From Dipodascopsis uninucleata var. uninucleata (lineage: Eukaryota; Ascomycota; Lipomycetes; Lipomycetales; Lipomycetaceae), in contig JAJLTO010000015.1 in the NCBI GenBank assembly GCA_030568195.1, positions 62,001 through 126,000 on the forward strand: a DNA stretch of 64,000 nucleotides, written 5' to 3'. The position numbers and the translations under genes are program-made. Below the pieces are notes generated by a model, which was not told the origin of the DNA, searched no databases, and saw only the letters and a list, made by a program, of their open reading frames with translations. The first letter of the stretch is position 1. Every line of letters begins with the position of its first letter. Shown here piece after piece: positions 11,569-22,451 of this stretch.

Positions 11569-12188
11569 GTTTGCAATAAAAGACTAAGCCGAACGTGTAG
11601 TGTGGTACTCTCGTTCCTTTCTGATATTCGCTTAATGGACTTTACAGCCGAGAGTCGCTTTCTAATAGCATAAAACTTAATAAACGAATTTCTTTTCTCT
11701 AAACTTGGTCTGTCCTATTTTCGATAACCAACTGATTGGTAGATTGGCGTAGAAATCCAATTTACGATATGTTAAGAGAGCATTAGGGTAAAGAATATTT
11801 TAAAGGAGCTCACAGATTTGTGGAATACCTAGGATACATATTTAATATTTGTACAAAATAATAAAACAATAAATAAATAAATAATGCATGAGAATCTGCA
11901 TATGGATCGTGCAGATGTATATTATACATCTTAATATTAGAAAGGGATTCTGTCAAGAACGAATGCTAACGTAAATTGGTGACGTTGTCTTAGCCAACCA
12001 AAATTTCTATAAACTACAGGAAAGACTATAAGTGAAGTATTATTGGCAGCTTACATATGGTAGATGCAAAAATAGAATCCATAATAGTTAAATAGCAAAC
12101 GAATATTATATTCGATCTGGATGTACAATTCAATATTTACAAAAACTATCAACCTGCACCATAATCAACTATTGTCTATTTCACCAAT
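11569..12188. other. Intergenic, AlaX promoter and mL43 3' end
   Basis: About 620 bp between two minus-strand genes. AT-rich with an AAATAAATAAAT run near 11860-11885. No coding frame or RNA gene seen. Confidence 0.55.
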
Positions 12189-12972
12189 CTATATCCTATG
12201 TCTGAATTGCTCTAGTTCATGGAAAGGACTCCATATTCCGCGCGGACTTTCGTTAATAGATTGTACAGGCTGGGTAACTTTCTTAAGCTTGTTTCCGGAA
12301 GCGTCGCTCAAAAGCTTTGCCTTCTCGTCAATTTCATGTGGTCTCATATTTCCAACACAGATGACTTTCTGGCGACCATTCACTGTAGTTGGACAAAGTC
12401 AGTATAAATAAGACAAGCTAATACGTATATAGCAAATGTAAACATTAATAGGAAAATCATGGAACCCGCAATATAAAGATTCGTCTATCGCTACTATGGA
12501 GTAGTGATGAACTTCTTGCGAAGATCCAGTCCAAATCGAAGAACCAAATTACTTACTATAATCACCTATAATAACTGGCTGTCCTCGTTTCTTGGTAACA
12601 ACCATTTCAATACATTTATTTTTGTCACTAAATGCCTTAAGGTGCTCATGCAAATATTCTCTTTATAATAATATTAGTAGTTTTGATCTTGAATTTCTGG
12701 AGATTGCCAATTCGCAAAACATTCTATTACTGACCTCATGCCAACCGAGCTTGCGCCCCAATTGCAATATCTGAATGTCAACCGTTTACACTAAATAATT
12801 ATATAAGTATTTATTTCGACAGAAACGTGCAATCTGGTTCGAATACTCTAGCTCTTGCTAGCCCACCATCGTCATCGTTCTTCAAAGTATGTATAACACT
12901 CACCGGTAAAACGAAAGCTCCGACTCCATTGCGGGCTTCGGCAATACCCCTTCTAACGGCATTTATTGGCAT
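12189..12972 (-). CDS. MRPL51: Mitochondrial large-subunit ribosomal protein mL43
   Basis: Four minus-strand exons, 12904-12972, 12735-12790, 12557-12660 and 12189-12382, add up to 140 residues, the same length as I recall for S. cerevisiae Mrpl51. Joining them gives the family signature in order: RNGVGAFVLP at residue 14 on, CKRLTFRYCNWGASSVGMR, a helix, GDYMNGRQKVICVGN, and the C-terminal end SPRGIWSPFH...RHRI. The last motif is almost identical to the yeast end SVRGIWSPLHAAKRHRI. The fold is thioredoxin-like and the protein is a mitoribosome large-subunit component. The third intron has a GTCAGT donor; the others have GTGAGT and GTAAGT. Three introns in such a short gene show the intron density of this genome. 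Confidence 0.93.
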
Positions 12973-13756
12973 CCTGCAATATTTCTAAATCACAGAATAT
13001 AGGAAGCTCAATATTCAAGCTGTCTTAGTTAAGAGCCGGAGAATTGCCGTAATCAAAATGTCATTCCACGATAAACTATCTTAAAAATTTCGTTTCGATG
13101 CCCGTAAAAATTTCACACCTACACGTCACATGATATGCAATATATCCGGGTAACATATCATGCAGTATAGTGTTTACGGTCCCGTATTTACGCGGCATAA
13201 TAGTTTTTGTCTAATAAGCTTTCAGTCTTATGCAAGGACACTTATTGTTATACGTTTTTGACATTTTAAAGTATGATTTCACGCGTCGCACAGGGGAAGA
13301 CAGGAGATCTTACAGGGAAAATGGCCACTCCTTGAATGGTCTTAACATTCCAACTGTATCGACTGTAGACATTTCCTCTCTGTAGACCAAAGAAATATTT
13401 ATACTAGTCACATGAGATGGATAAGAAATATTGTTTACGTGACTACATTACTATGGCAGAAACTAGAAGATAAAGGGTGTCCTGAGCAACTAAATTTTTC
13501 AACTCAGAGACTTGATTCAGTAGACTGGTTTGTTGAACGCGAGACCTTAGAGCTTGAAGCGTCAAAGCGTGTCAGATTCCGTGAAATTGAAGTGTATGTG
13601 AGATAGACTAGAACAAAAGGAAAGTACAGGAATACTCGTTGGGATTACTAGAAACTGTGAAGGAGAAGAGCGTGAGAAGGAAGATCAGTGAATTGAATCA
13701 TAGTGAAAGATAAGAATTTCATAGCAGTAATCCGGCCGCCAATTTCTTTAAGAAAG
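12973..13756. promoter_or_regulatory. Divergent promoter mL43 / RhoGAP
   Basis: About 780 bp between divergent starts. It contains TCACATGAT (13126-13134), a near relative of the ATCACGTGAT palindrome found elsewhere in the window. A 64-codon frame at 13412-13606 has no domain and is more likely 5' leader of the RhoGAP transcript than a gene. Confidence 0.45.
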
Positions 13757-15678
13757 ATGGTACAGAAGAGGACCAGAGGTTCAGTCTTTGGTCGACCTAA
13801 ATCGATAGTCCTGGACAAGGGTGTGATAGAGGAACTGAGAATCGATAGTGATAGTTTTGAGCGTATAAAGGCTGGTCACCACAAGAAATCGTCTGCTAGC
13901 GGTAATAGTTCTCATACCACAATTTCTATTTGCTCCTCTTCATTTTCGACATCATCGTTTTCGTCTGGTTCTATTGTATCGGGTGTGCTAGAAGAGGTAG
14001 GTATTGACGACAGTCATCGTGGAAACTTGTCTTCTGTGCTGGTGCCACCGACAAGTCCTACTCGGAATGCTGATTTAAGGTCTGATCAGCGATACGGTAT
14101 AACCATTGAACGACATATATTGTCAACAACATCATTGCCAGTAGTCACGGAGAGACCCCAGAAGAAAGATATTTTTGAAAAAGTGAAGACAACTTTAGAC
14201 AAACGAAAAAAGCTTCCATGGTCTCAATCGAGAATGAAGAATTCAGAGTTACAAGAGTACGGTATGAGCGAAGACAAAGATCAAGTGCATTCCGAGCTCG
14301 AAGAACAGGAATGCATGCAAAGCGAAGCTTATTTATTTGAATCTCAACCGGCTGAAAATCAGCTGAAGAATAATTTACTTTCTCTAAGAAGAGGATCTGC
14401 TGATAGCCAAGGCAGCGCAGGAACTCTTTCCAGAACTTATGGATCTTTTAAGGACCATTTCAGTCTTCGAGATATGATTACTAGATATCATTCTAATAAA
14501 TCTAGTTCTAGGTTGTCTTCTGCTATAGTAACTTCTTCGGCATCGTCTTTAAAAACCCCTAATGATTCGACCTATTCATTCATATCGTCGCCAGTATCTA
14601 TATCGTCACCGGTTTTATCACCGACCTCACCACCTAGTGTTATGACGTGCTGTCCTATATTGGAGAGTGGTGAAGATAGTCCCTGTTCATCCCAGAAATC
14701 TGAGGGTCTGCTGTCAACTCCAACGCCCTTGAACTCTGTTCCTATACTTAGATCTGTTCCACGTTCTCGCAGACGCAGCTTAACACAGAGGCCACAAACC
14801 ATAGTTGGATTTTTCAGACAGAGCAGAATTTTCTCCCAAAATAAGACTGTCCGAGTATTCGAATTACCTTTGAAAGAAGCTACAATTCTCTCTAGAATGA
14901 GCTCTGACGTTGACGATGAACGCTATTGGGTTCCTTCATTAGTCACCATTTGCATTGATTTTATCGATCAATATGGCCTTCAAGAAGAAGGATTGTACAG
15001 AATTTCTGGAAGTGTAACAGGAATTGAAGAGCTCAAGAGGGCATTTTCACTTTGTGAGTAGATTGAATTAATTTTTATTAATTAAGGCTTTTTGATCTAA
15101 CAATTGCTAAGGTTCTCGAGATATGATTTTGCGCCCTGGTGTGCATGACGTTCATACAGTTGCATCATTTTTGAAGTCATATATTCGGTCAAGTAAGTTA
15201 ACATAATGCTTTATATAACTATATAATCTGTACTTGAATAAAATCTAATATGTTAAGTCCCTGAGGAAATTATAAAGTTTACGAGCAAGCTTAGTAGCTT
15301 GTTGGCGAGACACAATGATTGCCCACACTCGCATTTACGAGAAATTCTCGGTGAAACACCAGTATATGTAAGTTTCTTTATGATGCTTTTTGATGCTATC
15401 GATAACTAACAGATGTTAAGAATTTACACCTTTTGCGTATGCTCTGCAAGCATTTCGCCCGAGTAGCCGCAAATTCTCGTTATAACAGAATGCCGCTAAC
15501 TAATTTAATTTTAATTCTCTGTCCAACAATGAGGTTGGATAGTAAATTATTTTCTTGGATTCTAGAAGACGTTGACGAAACGATCAACCATCCTCACTTA
15601 GATGAGCTTATTAGAAGCAAACATAGTATCGCACTTTTGGAAGAGAGAAATGATCTTATTAAAGCGGCTGGTCATTAG
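13757..15678 (+). CDS. Rho GTPase-activating protein
   Basis: Exons 13757-15053, 15112-15192, 15258-15367 and 15421-15678 encode 581 residues. The frame is open upstream of 13757, but the first ATG is there (MVQKRTRGSVFGRPKS). Residues 1 to about 370 are Ser/Thr/Pro-rich and low complexity, probably disordered and phosphorylated. The RhoGAP domain fills the C-terminal third: ELPLKEATILS, VPSLVTICIDFIDQYGLQEEGLYRISGS with the catalytic arginine in YRISGS, then SRDMILRP, VASFLKSYIR, LLRMLCKHFARV and NRMPLTNLILILCPT. It would speed GTP hydrolysis by a Rho or Cdc42-type GTPase and so act in polarity or wall synthesis. No PH, LIM or BAR domain is visible. Target GTPase unknown. Confidence 0.9.
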
Positions 15679-16385
15679 CGTAATTCGTTTGTGTGGTTTG
15701 TCCCCAATAATGAGGCCAGTTATTATATTTAAATTCAGATATATCCCGACTTTGTTATCTCAACTATTATATTATCGCTTATTTATACTAATTAACTTAG
15801 TCGCCTATGTCAGTTTTAACTTGTGCCATTCCATAGGCCATACTCCGTTCGTTGTACTTCTTCCAATGTGGAATGTTTTCCGTTAGACATAATAATGAGG
15901 CAGATATTAACATCAGCGTAATGATTTAGACATCAAGAATGGGATGCTTCTAAAATTATAAGATCTTGTAATAGATAGGAATATAAAATGAGGAGTCAAA
16001 GATATTAAGTAAATGATCGACTGTGGCAGATGAATGTTATTAAGTATATTAGTTATCGAGATCACTATCTTGGATTTTGAATTATGTTGTAGCGTGCAAT
16101 TATTTACACTAATATCGTAATTAAAATGTCAATAGCGATTGATATGATATAGTATTATTTATACATGAAACTATTAATCTAATAGTTTAATAATGTAGCA
16201 ATAGATCATCTAATATAAGCCCTTTTGATGTATTTTAACGTCCGTCCATATAACATGTGCCAAAAAAAAAAATTCCCATTACAACGACGACAAAACTAAC
16301 GTTAAACTCGCGTTCCTTGTAACTATAAATGACGAAAAGATATAACTAGCACACAAGATTCAGAATAATACAAATATTATCACAC
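15679..16385. other. Intergenic, convergent 3' regions
   Basis: About 700 bp of AT-rich sequence between the RhoGAP and RRS1 stops. A 94-codon frame at 15602-15886 overlaps the last RhoGAP exon and is a shadow. An A run (about 16261-16271) is present. Nothing else seen. Confidence 0.55.
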
Positions 16386-17043
16386 CTACTTTCTTGACTT
16401 TCTCTTCTTGTTCTTAGATAAGCTATCGCCATCCTCTACAACCTCTCCACTCTCGTTAACCTCCACTAGCCAGGGCTCTTCCTGATTCTTTCCCTTATAA
16501 CCCCACTTCTTGACCCATTCACCTGATGCTTCGTCATATGTAAGGTTTCCTGCATTTCTAGCCTTTGGTCTAATACCCTTCTGCTTGGCAAACTTTTCCC
16601 ACTTGGTAAGAGGTTTAACTGTAGGAACCTATATATGAATCAATCAGTACTCCATAAATTTGCTAAATAAACCGGAGTTGTACATCAATCTAATTTATTA
16701 ATTAATGATAAGAAATAAAAATACTCACCGGCTTCTCTCTCGGTAATTGTGTAAGTGGATCAGGGAGCTGAGCATACACACTTTCGTTGCCATCGTGCGA
16801 TGCACCCGTTCTTCCACCACTCACAACCGGAAGCGCTAATATCTGATTGATTAATAGCTGAGCTGAGTCTCTTGCTACCGACTTTAAATACTCTTCTTTG
16901 ATAGTTTCAGACTGACCCAGCTGATCTGCATCCAGAGTGTTGCTATCGAATATAGCCAAGTTACCCAAATCATATGTCATAGGAACCGCCTTTTCGACCG
17001 TTACTGACCGCATATTTACGGCCAAAATCTCAGAATCTGCCAT
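16386..17043 (-). CDS. RRS1: Ribosome biogenesis regulator Rrs1
   Basis: Minus-strand exons 16729-17043 and 16386-16628 encode 185 residues. The intron 16629-16728 has a GTGAGT donor and an ATAG acceptor and joins LPREKP to VPTVKPLTKWEKFAKQKGI in frame. Family hallmarks are the N-terminal VTVEKAVPMTYDLGNLAIFD, LPREKPVP, LTKWEKFAKQKGI, and the W-V-K-K-W-G-Y-K-G region near residue 150. The C-terminus is Lys/Arg-rich (KNKKRKSRK), a likely nuclear and nucleolar signal. Rrs1 works with Rpf2 to bring the 5S RNP into the pre-60S particle. The protein is near the usual fungal length, slightly short. It is expressed away from the neighbouring tRNA gene. Confidence 0.95.
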
Positions 17044-17363
17044 TCTAAATAACTTTTTATTTCGTAAACCGAGTATCTATCAAATCAGAAAATACATTTA
17101 TCCTTTTATTCGCTCGACTGCTCAGTAATTGACAAGTTGTCAAAATATAAAATTTATTAGGGACTTGATATCAGAATAAAATGTCCGGGCGTACAAAATT
17201 TTTTTTTTCAATTCCCAATGTTGAGAAATGTTATGTACAATGGTTAACACTGAGATATTCTCTGATTTATGGCATATAGATGCTATCTGCGTCTGTTTAT
17301 GTCTAATCTTGTAGATCATTTTTGCTTGAGAGTTACTTTGAATAAAACTTTCATATGTGTATG
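17044..17363. other. Intergenic, RRS1 promoter and tRNA 5' flank
   Basis: About 320 bp upstream of both RRS1 (-) and the tRNA (+). A long T run on the plus strand lies at about 17201-17210. The 104-codon minus frame at 17140-17454 runs across the tRNA and is spurious. Confidence 0.5.
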
Positions 17364-17456
17364 GGTGTTGTGGCGCAATGGTGAGCGCATCGGATTTCGG
17401 TAGTTGTGATACTTGATATCTTCCGGAGGTTGCAGGTTCGAGTCCTGTCAACATCG
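17364..17456 (+). tRNA. tRNA-Arg (anticodon UCG), intron-containing
   Basis: The cloverleaf folds cleanly by hand. The acceptor stem is GGTGTTG (17364-17370) with CAACATC (17449-17455), including one G-T pair. The D stem is GCGC/GCGC, the anticodon stem is TCGGA/TCCGG, and the T stem is GCAGG/CCTGT. The anticodon TCG is at 17397-17399. A 20-nt intron (17401-17420) sits one base 3' of the anticodon, the normal eukaryotic position. The Pol III A box TGGCGCAATGG (17371-17381) and B box GGTTCGAGTCC (17435-17445) are inside the gene. The mature RNA would be 73 nt before CCA with G as discriminator. It reads the CGA arginine codon. Confidence 0.93.
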
Positions 17457-17459
17457 TTA

Positions 17460-17465
17460 TTTTTT
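17460..17465 (+). terminator. Pol III terminator of tRNA-Arg
   Basis: Six T residues start four bases after the tRNA 3' end, the usual RNA polymerase III stop signal. Confidence 0.8.
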
Positions 17466-17804
17466 AAGCATACAGCTTATTATTGGCATTTTTTTTCTTA
17501 CCCTAGCATTATTGGTTAAGGGTCGAAATCATAGCACCAAAATAATAGCGATTTGGCGATGAAACCCGCGCATAGAACAAGGGAACAAGTCAGAAAAGGG
17601 TTCAACCCGCAAAAGATGTTCTGTCGCTAGCACATTTCACTAAGGATTCATATTGATTTTATTTATCGGTGAAGAAGATAGTTGCCTCATTTAAAATAGC
17701 TTGGTGAGAGCATTTGCTTTCATAGCTAGCATTTCTTATTGTTATAGTGAATAACCTTGAGGATCAAGATCATTTATTCGATTACAGTGGGTGCAGATGT
17801 CAAT
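17466..17804. promoter_or_regulatory. Upstream region of the G-beta gene
   Basis: About 340 bp between the tRNA and the G-beta start. No defined element was recognised. Confidence 0.4.
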
Positions 17805-19038
17805 ATGGCCGCCTTAAGCGATATACAGGATAAGATCCAAGCAGCGCGACACGAAGGTGAATTACTTAAGGAGAAAATTAAACGGCGGAAAGATGAACTT
17901 GATGATACGGATAGTAAGTGACGATTATTTTAAACATCACCAAATTAAATCAGAAGACTAATAGTGCTGACTGATAATAGTGCGGAAGGTAGCGGCCAAT
18001 ATTCCCGCGATACCAAGGTTGAATATGAAAATTCGTCGAACATTGAAGGGCCATCTAGCAAAGATATATGCCATGCATTGGTCGACTGACAGAAGGCATC
18101 TTGTGTCAGCATCGCAAGATGGTAAGCTAATTATTTGGGATGCGTACACTGCAAACAAAGTATATGCAATTCCTCTACGATCGTCTTGGGTTATGACTTG
18201 TGCTTATGCACCATCTGGAAACTTTGTTGCATGTGGAGGACTAGATAATATCTGTTCTATTTACTCTCTCTCTTCACGGGATGGGCCTACAAGAGCAACT
18301 AGGGAACTCGCCGCACATGCTGGCTATTTGTCGTGCTGTCGATTCCTTAATGATCGTCGAATTTTGACATCTTCCGGTGACATGACCTGTATGCTCTGGG
18401 ATATCGATACTGGGTCTCGTGTTCAAGAGTTTTCAGACCACTTAGGGGACGTAATGTCGTTATCAATAAATCCTACAAATGCGAATGTATTTGTATCTGG
18501 TGCATGTGACACATTCGCTAAAGTATGGGATATAAGAGTTGGTAAGGCGGTGCAAACGTTTGCTGGTCATGATTCAGACATTAATGCTGTCCAATTTTTC
18601 CCTGATGGTAATGCCTTCGGTACTGGGTCCGATGACTCAACGTGTCGTCTTTTTGATATCCGAGCAGATCGAGAATTGAATAAATATACGTTGCCCTCGA
18701 TCAATTGTGGTATTACGTCTGTCACTTTCTCTTTATCTGGCAGATTGTTGTTTGCTGGATACGATGATTACGAGTGCAAGGTATGATGGCTAGTACTTAA
18801 TAAAATTTGACACTGATTCTGACATATACTTCAAATTTAGGTATGGGATGTGCTACGTGGGGATAAAATTGGATCCCTAAACGGGCATGACAATAGAGTA
18901 AGTTGTGTCGGTCTGAGTAATGATGGTATCAGTCTGTGTACCGGATCATGGGATTCACTGGTAAGTTGGTTTGTACTAATATTAAAATTAAATAATGTCT
19001 AACACTGAATGATACAGCTAAAAATCTGGACGCCGTAA
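17805..19038 (+). CDS. Heterotrimeric G-protein beta subunit
   Basis: Exons 17805-17913, 17981-18780, 18841-18960 and 19018-19038 encode 349 residues. The N-terminal helix ([30 protein letters not shown]) is the coiled coil that pairs with G-gamma. Seven WD40 repeats follow, with clear repeat ends such as [57 protein letters not shown] and SLKIWTP. Length and sequence match mould and animal G-beta closely (SfaD/GNB type) rather than the longer, diverged yeast Ste4. It acts at the plasma membrane in receptor signalling (mating, nutrient or conidiation pathways depending on species). The last exon is only seven codons. All junctions keep the frame. Confidence 0.96.
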
Positions 19039-20322
19039 AGCGACATCTGTTTTTCCAATCCTTCTGGACTTTTGAATAAGTTCGTTGTTTGTTATAAGTC
19101 ATAACTCTGTCGTGTTTAGGTCTCTGAGATCTGAAATTGCAAGGAGTATCGATTCTAGTTTTTAGAGAAGAGAATGGTTAAAACTTCTCAGCAGTGAAAT
19201 ATTAACTATCTCATATTCAGTTATATTCTCTTTTGCTTTTGCTATGTTAATTTATCGACCCATTAAATTTGGTCGTGGTGTAGTGACTGTCCTCTATATC
19301 TAGATGCTAAAGTTTTATTCTGGTGAGAGAGAAAAGCAAGAGCTGTAACTGGTGATATCAATTTAAGATATTGCATTTTATTTGTATTTTGATGGAATTT
19401 ATTCTCGTGTTGTTTGTTATAAGTTGTCTTATCATTTAAGTGTAGATGCTATTCTAGTTCAAGTGTATGCGTACTAGTGTATTTCTATTGTTTGGATTCA
19501 TATCTTCTTCATTTAGTTGAATCTAATTATTTATTTTCAGATACTAAAGACATTTGATCGTCAATTTGGTTTAATATTGTCCTTTGTTTGAAAAATGCTA
19601 CTATTTTATTACTAATTCTCTATCTTACGACATCCAACACTCGGTTGGCCATTAGTTCAAGACGATTATTTCTTTTCCTTTTGTTCTATCTATCTCAACA
19701 AGTAACATTTCATTATGCTGTGACACAAGATTAGCTGTATTATTGACATAAGAGACTGCGTTTGTTTATTATACGATATTTTTATTTAATTTGTTGCATG
19801 CACAGTGCTCTGTTGTAATTTGAAAGTGAATAACATTCAGTTAAGAGAACGATATGAAAGTAGTAATGCTGTTGCTATAACATTGACCAGGATAGCTCTT
19901 AGTTGACGATAGTGTTTGTGAGATGCTCTTATTCTTACATTTCTTAAAAGTAATCTTGAATCAATCTAGGTTCGGTTTGTTTAGTTATGCGGCTAACTAA
20001 TCTAACTATTTAGAATTTCACTATAAAACAGAATATTACCAGTATTATTTCAACCTATCTACTGACAATTATCAGTTCCTACGATGGAAATGATAATGTA
20101 TTAATCAGCCTAAATAATATAGTGATACAATATTGGTAAATAAAAGTAATACTAAGAGGGAATGAAAAAATGGATATACATAGATAATATTAGATACATT
20201 TGAAACATGATATAATATAAATGCAAGCATAAAGTAATCGTACAGACCTTTAAAATTTGAAATCAGAGATAAAATAGCATAATGACATGTTTTACAGTTT
20301 ATATCAGAGAGGTATCAGTAAA
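19039..20322. other. Intergenic, convergent 3' regions
   Basis: About 1.28 kb between the G-beta stop (+) and the CLASP stop (-). T-rich on the plus strand through most of its length, as for long 3' UTRs. No coding frame or RNA gene recognised. Confidence 0.5.
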
Positions 20323-22451
20323 TCATTCATGCTTGCCACTTGAGATTGCCGCGTTCTTTTTAACCTCGGCGAGACGCATACTCTTCATTTCAGACATGAT
20401 GCTCCGCTTCTTGGGCTCCTGTACTGAAAGAGTCGATCTAGGATTCACTTTCTCAAGTGCCTTCTTTGCTACAGAGTCAAGATTCTTCATAATACTATAG
20501 TGATATAGTCAGTAAGTAATATTTCTGCATTAACAGTTAGAGCTGAGAGAACTTACATATTTGCCTTTTGTGGCCAAATAGATTGGAATTCCCAAAATGT
20601 TTGACGCATGTTTTCTCGTACTTTTGGATTGGCGTCGGATATTCCACTCTTGATGCAAGACTCGAAAACCTCACCACAATTGAAACTGTCCATTACAGAT
20701 TTTTGACCGCAATGCAAAATTAATATCAGTCGTAGCCAACCAGACCCATAGAGTCTTGCCTGTGCGTTTTTGTCTCGACAAGCAGCTGCAGTAAGATGTA
20801 TCGGACGCGGTTGAAATGAAGTATTTACTATCAAAACCACAATTGCTGCGTTTGCTGTTTGTGCAGCTATTTTCTTTGTAGACCCACAAAGCTTTAGCAA
20901 AGAGCTCATAAAAACATCGACAAACGGATCAATTCCATTCTTGGCTATATGAGCTAAGTCCATTATACATTTGCATGCATGTCCACTTAATGTTGTCCTT
21001 AGTGATGACACTGCCTTGTTGATACCTTCTACTAACCCGCGAAGGCATGTAATAAAAGTTATAGCGTAATCTGCATATGCATTCCCGCGTATAAGCTCTC
21101 TTAGATTTATTACATTTTTTTGACGCTGAGACCAATTATCTTCAGTTTCTTTACCATCAAAGGAAGGTAGCATTTGCTCCATTATGCTTTCTAACTCACG
21201 AGAGGAATTAACGTAAAATGGATTCATTTCTTCTATTGATGTGCCTGGTACACTTCTTATGTATTCTTCAGCTGTTTGAGAAATTTCTGGACCCGCTGCA
21301 AGTGATGTAGAGCTGGTCCTATTTTCTCCCTGAGGACGAATAGATATGGGCGCAAGTGGCGTACGTTTTTGAAATGATCCTAGCGAATTTCCGGATGCCG
21401 CTATCACGGACATTGAGGTCGCAGCCGACGGAGCTGCGGCAGCGACATTACGGATAGCTCCATGTGACACCGAAACCATTTTGCTTGGTACTTGAGGCAT
21501 AGACAAAATATGGGAATTATTCAGATTTAGCACCGTACTAGCAGCTGAATTCATTGCTGGACCAGGTACTGTAGAAATCGAAGGAGTGATCGGAATAATA
21601 TGCATAGTATGATTCTCACACTCAGTAAGAGATTCTGCGCCAACCGATGACAGGATGTTTGATATAATGTTCGGTGCTATATCTTGAGAATACATCTCTG
21701 ACCTCAGGTCTGACAATGCTTGTGGCGTAGCGGATTTATATAGCTCGATCAAACATGACTTGCAAGCTTCTTGGACGTCCCGATTAACGTCACGCAAAGC
21801 AGAGACGACATCGAACAAGAGAGTTCTGATGGTAAATTTCACTTCGCTAGCTTGCAAAGTGCACAAAAATCGTAAGGTCTGTTCTCGAACTTTCGCGCGG
21901 TCACTAAGGAACCCATACTTTCGCAGACATCGCTCAACATCTAGGCTAGTTGCTCTCCAATAGTCTGCTAGTGCTTTACGAGCAATATCATGAATTTTGT
22001 TGTGTTCAGCAAGTTTCTCTATAAGTACCGGTACAATTGCATTAGCATATCTCCTTAGCTTTGGTTGGTCTTGGAAATAGATTCTCTTTACTAAATGACA
22101 TAGGCAAGCGAACGAATATTGTGATATCTTTATATGAGATCGAAATGATCCCTTAACAAGAGAGTCAACATAAACCTCTATAGCTTTTGGCTATTGTAAA
22201 TAATCCGCAATAGAGTTAGCATCACATAAAATACTAATATCAAAAAAATAATAGTACCTCTACAGCCTGGTGCTTGAATTCATGACGAAGATAGTTAAGA
22301 AAATTAATGAGCTTGTCCGCAGCTGGTCATGAATACGAGAAATGTTAGCTGTGTACCTATTAGAATGTCTGTTTTCCGTTTTAACAAACTACTTACTTAA
22401 ATCTCTCTGCTCGAGCTGCTTATGCAAAGATAGGGCATCTTGAAGTGACAT
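20323..22451 (-). CDS. CLASP-family microtubule-binding protein, short form
   Basis: Minus-strand exons 22397-22451, 22258-22322, 20557-22190 and 20323-20494 encode 641 residues. The N-terminal half holds helical HEAT/TOG-like repeats (HIKISQYSFACLCHLVKRI, IHDIARKALADYW, VREQTLRFLC, EVKFTIRTLLFDVVSALRD). The middle (about residues 270-370) is Ser/Ala/Pro-rich and probably disordered. The C-terminal part is a second TOG-type CLASP_N domain beginning NWSQRQKNVINLRELIRGN and ending KVRENMRQTFWEFQSIWP, followed by a basic tail. Fungal CLASPs (Stu1, Peg1) stabilise microtubule plus ends and spindle midzones. Known relatives are usually 1,000 residues or more, so this one lacks the usual long C-terminal part. 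The 1.28 kb downstream shows no further exon. Confidence 0.82.

Noticed and set aside
12828-12850. GGTTCGAATAC resembling a tRNA B box within an mL43 intron
   Set aside because: The last bases do not fit GGTTCGANTCC, there is no matching T stem or acceptor stem, and the segment lies inside a well-supported intron.
13412-13606. 64-codon frame before the RhoGAP gene
   Set aside because: ATG-started but without any motif; more likely 5' leader sequence.
17140-17454. 104-codon minus frame across the tRNA
   Set aside because: It reads antisense through the tRNA-Arg gene and contains no domain.
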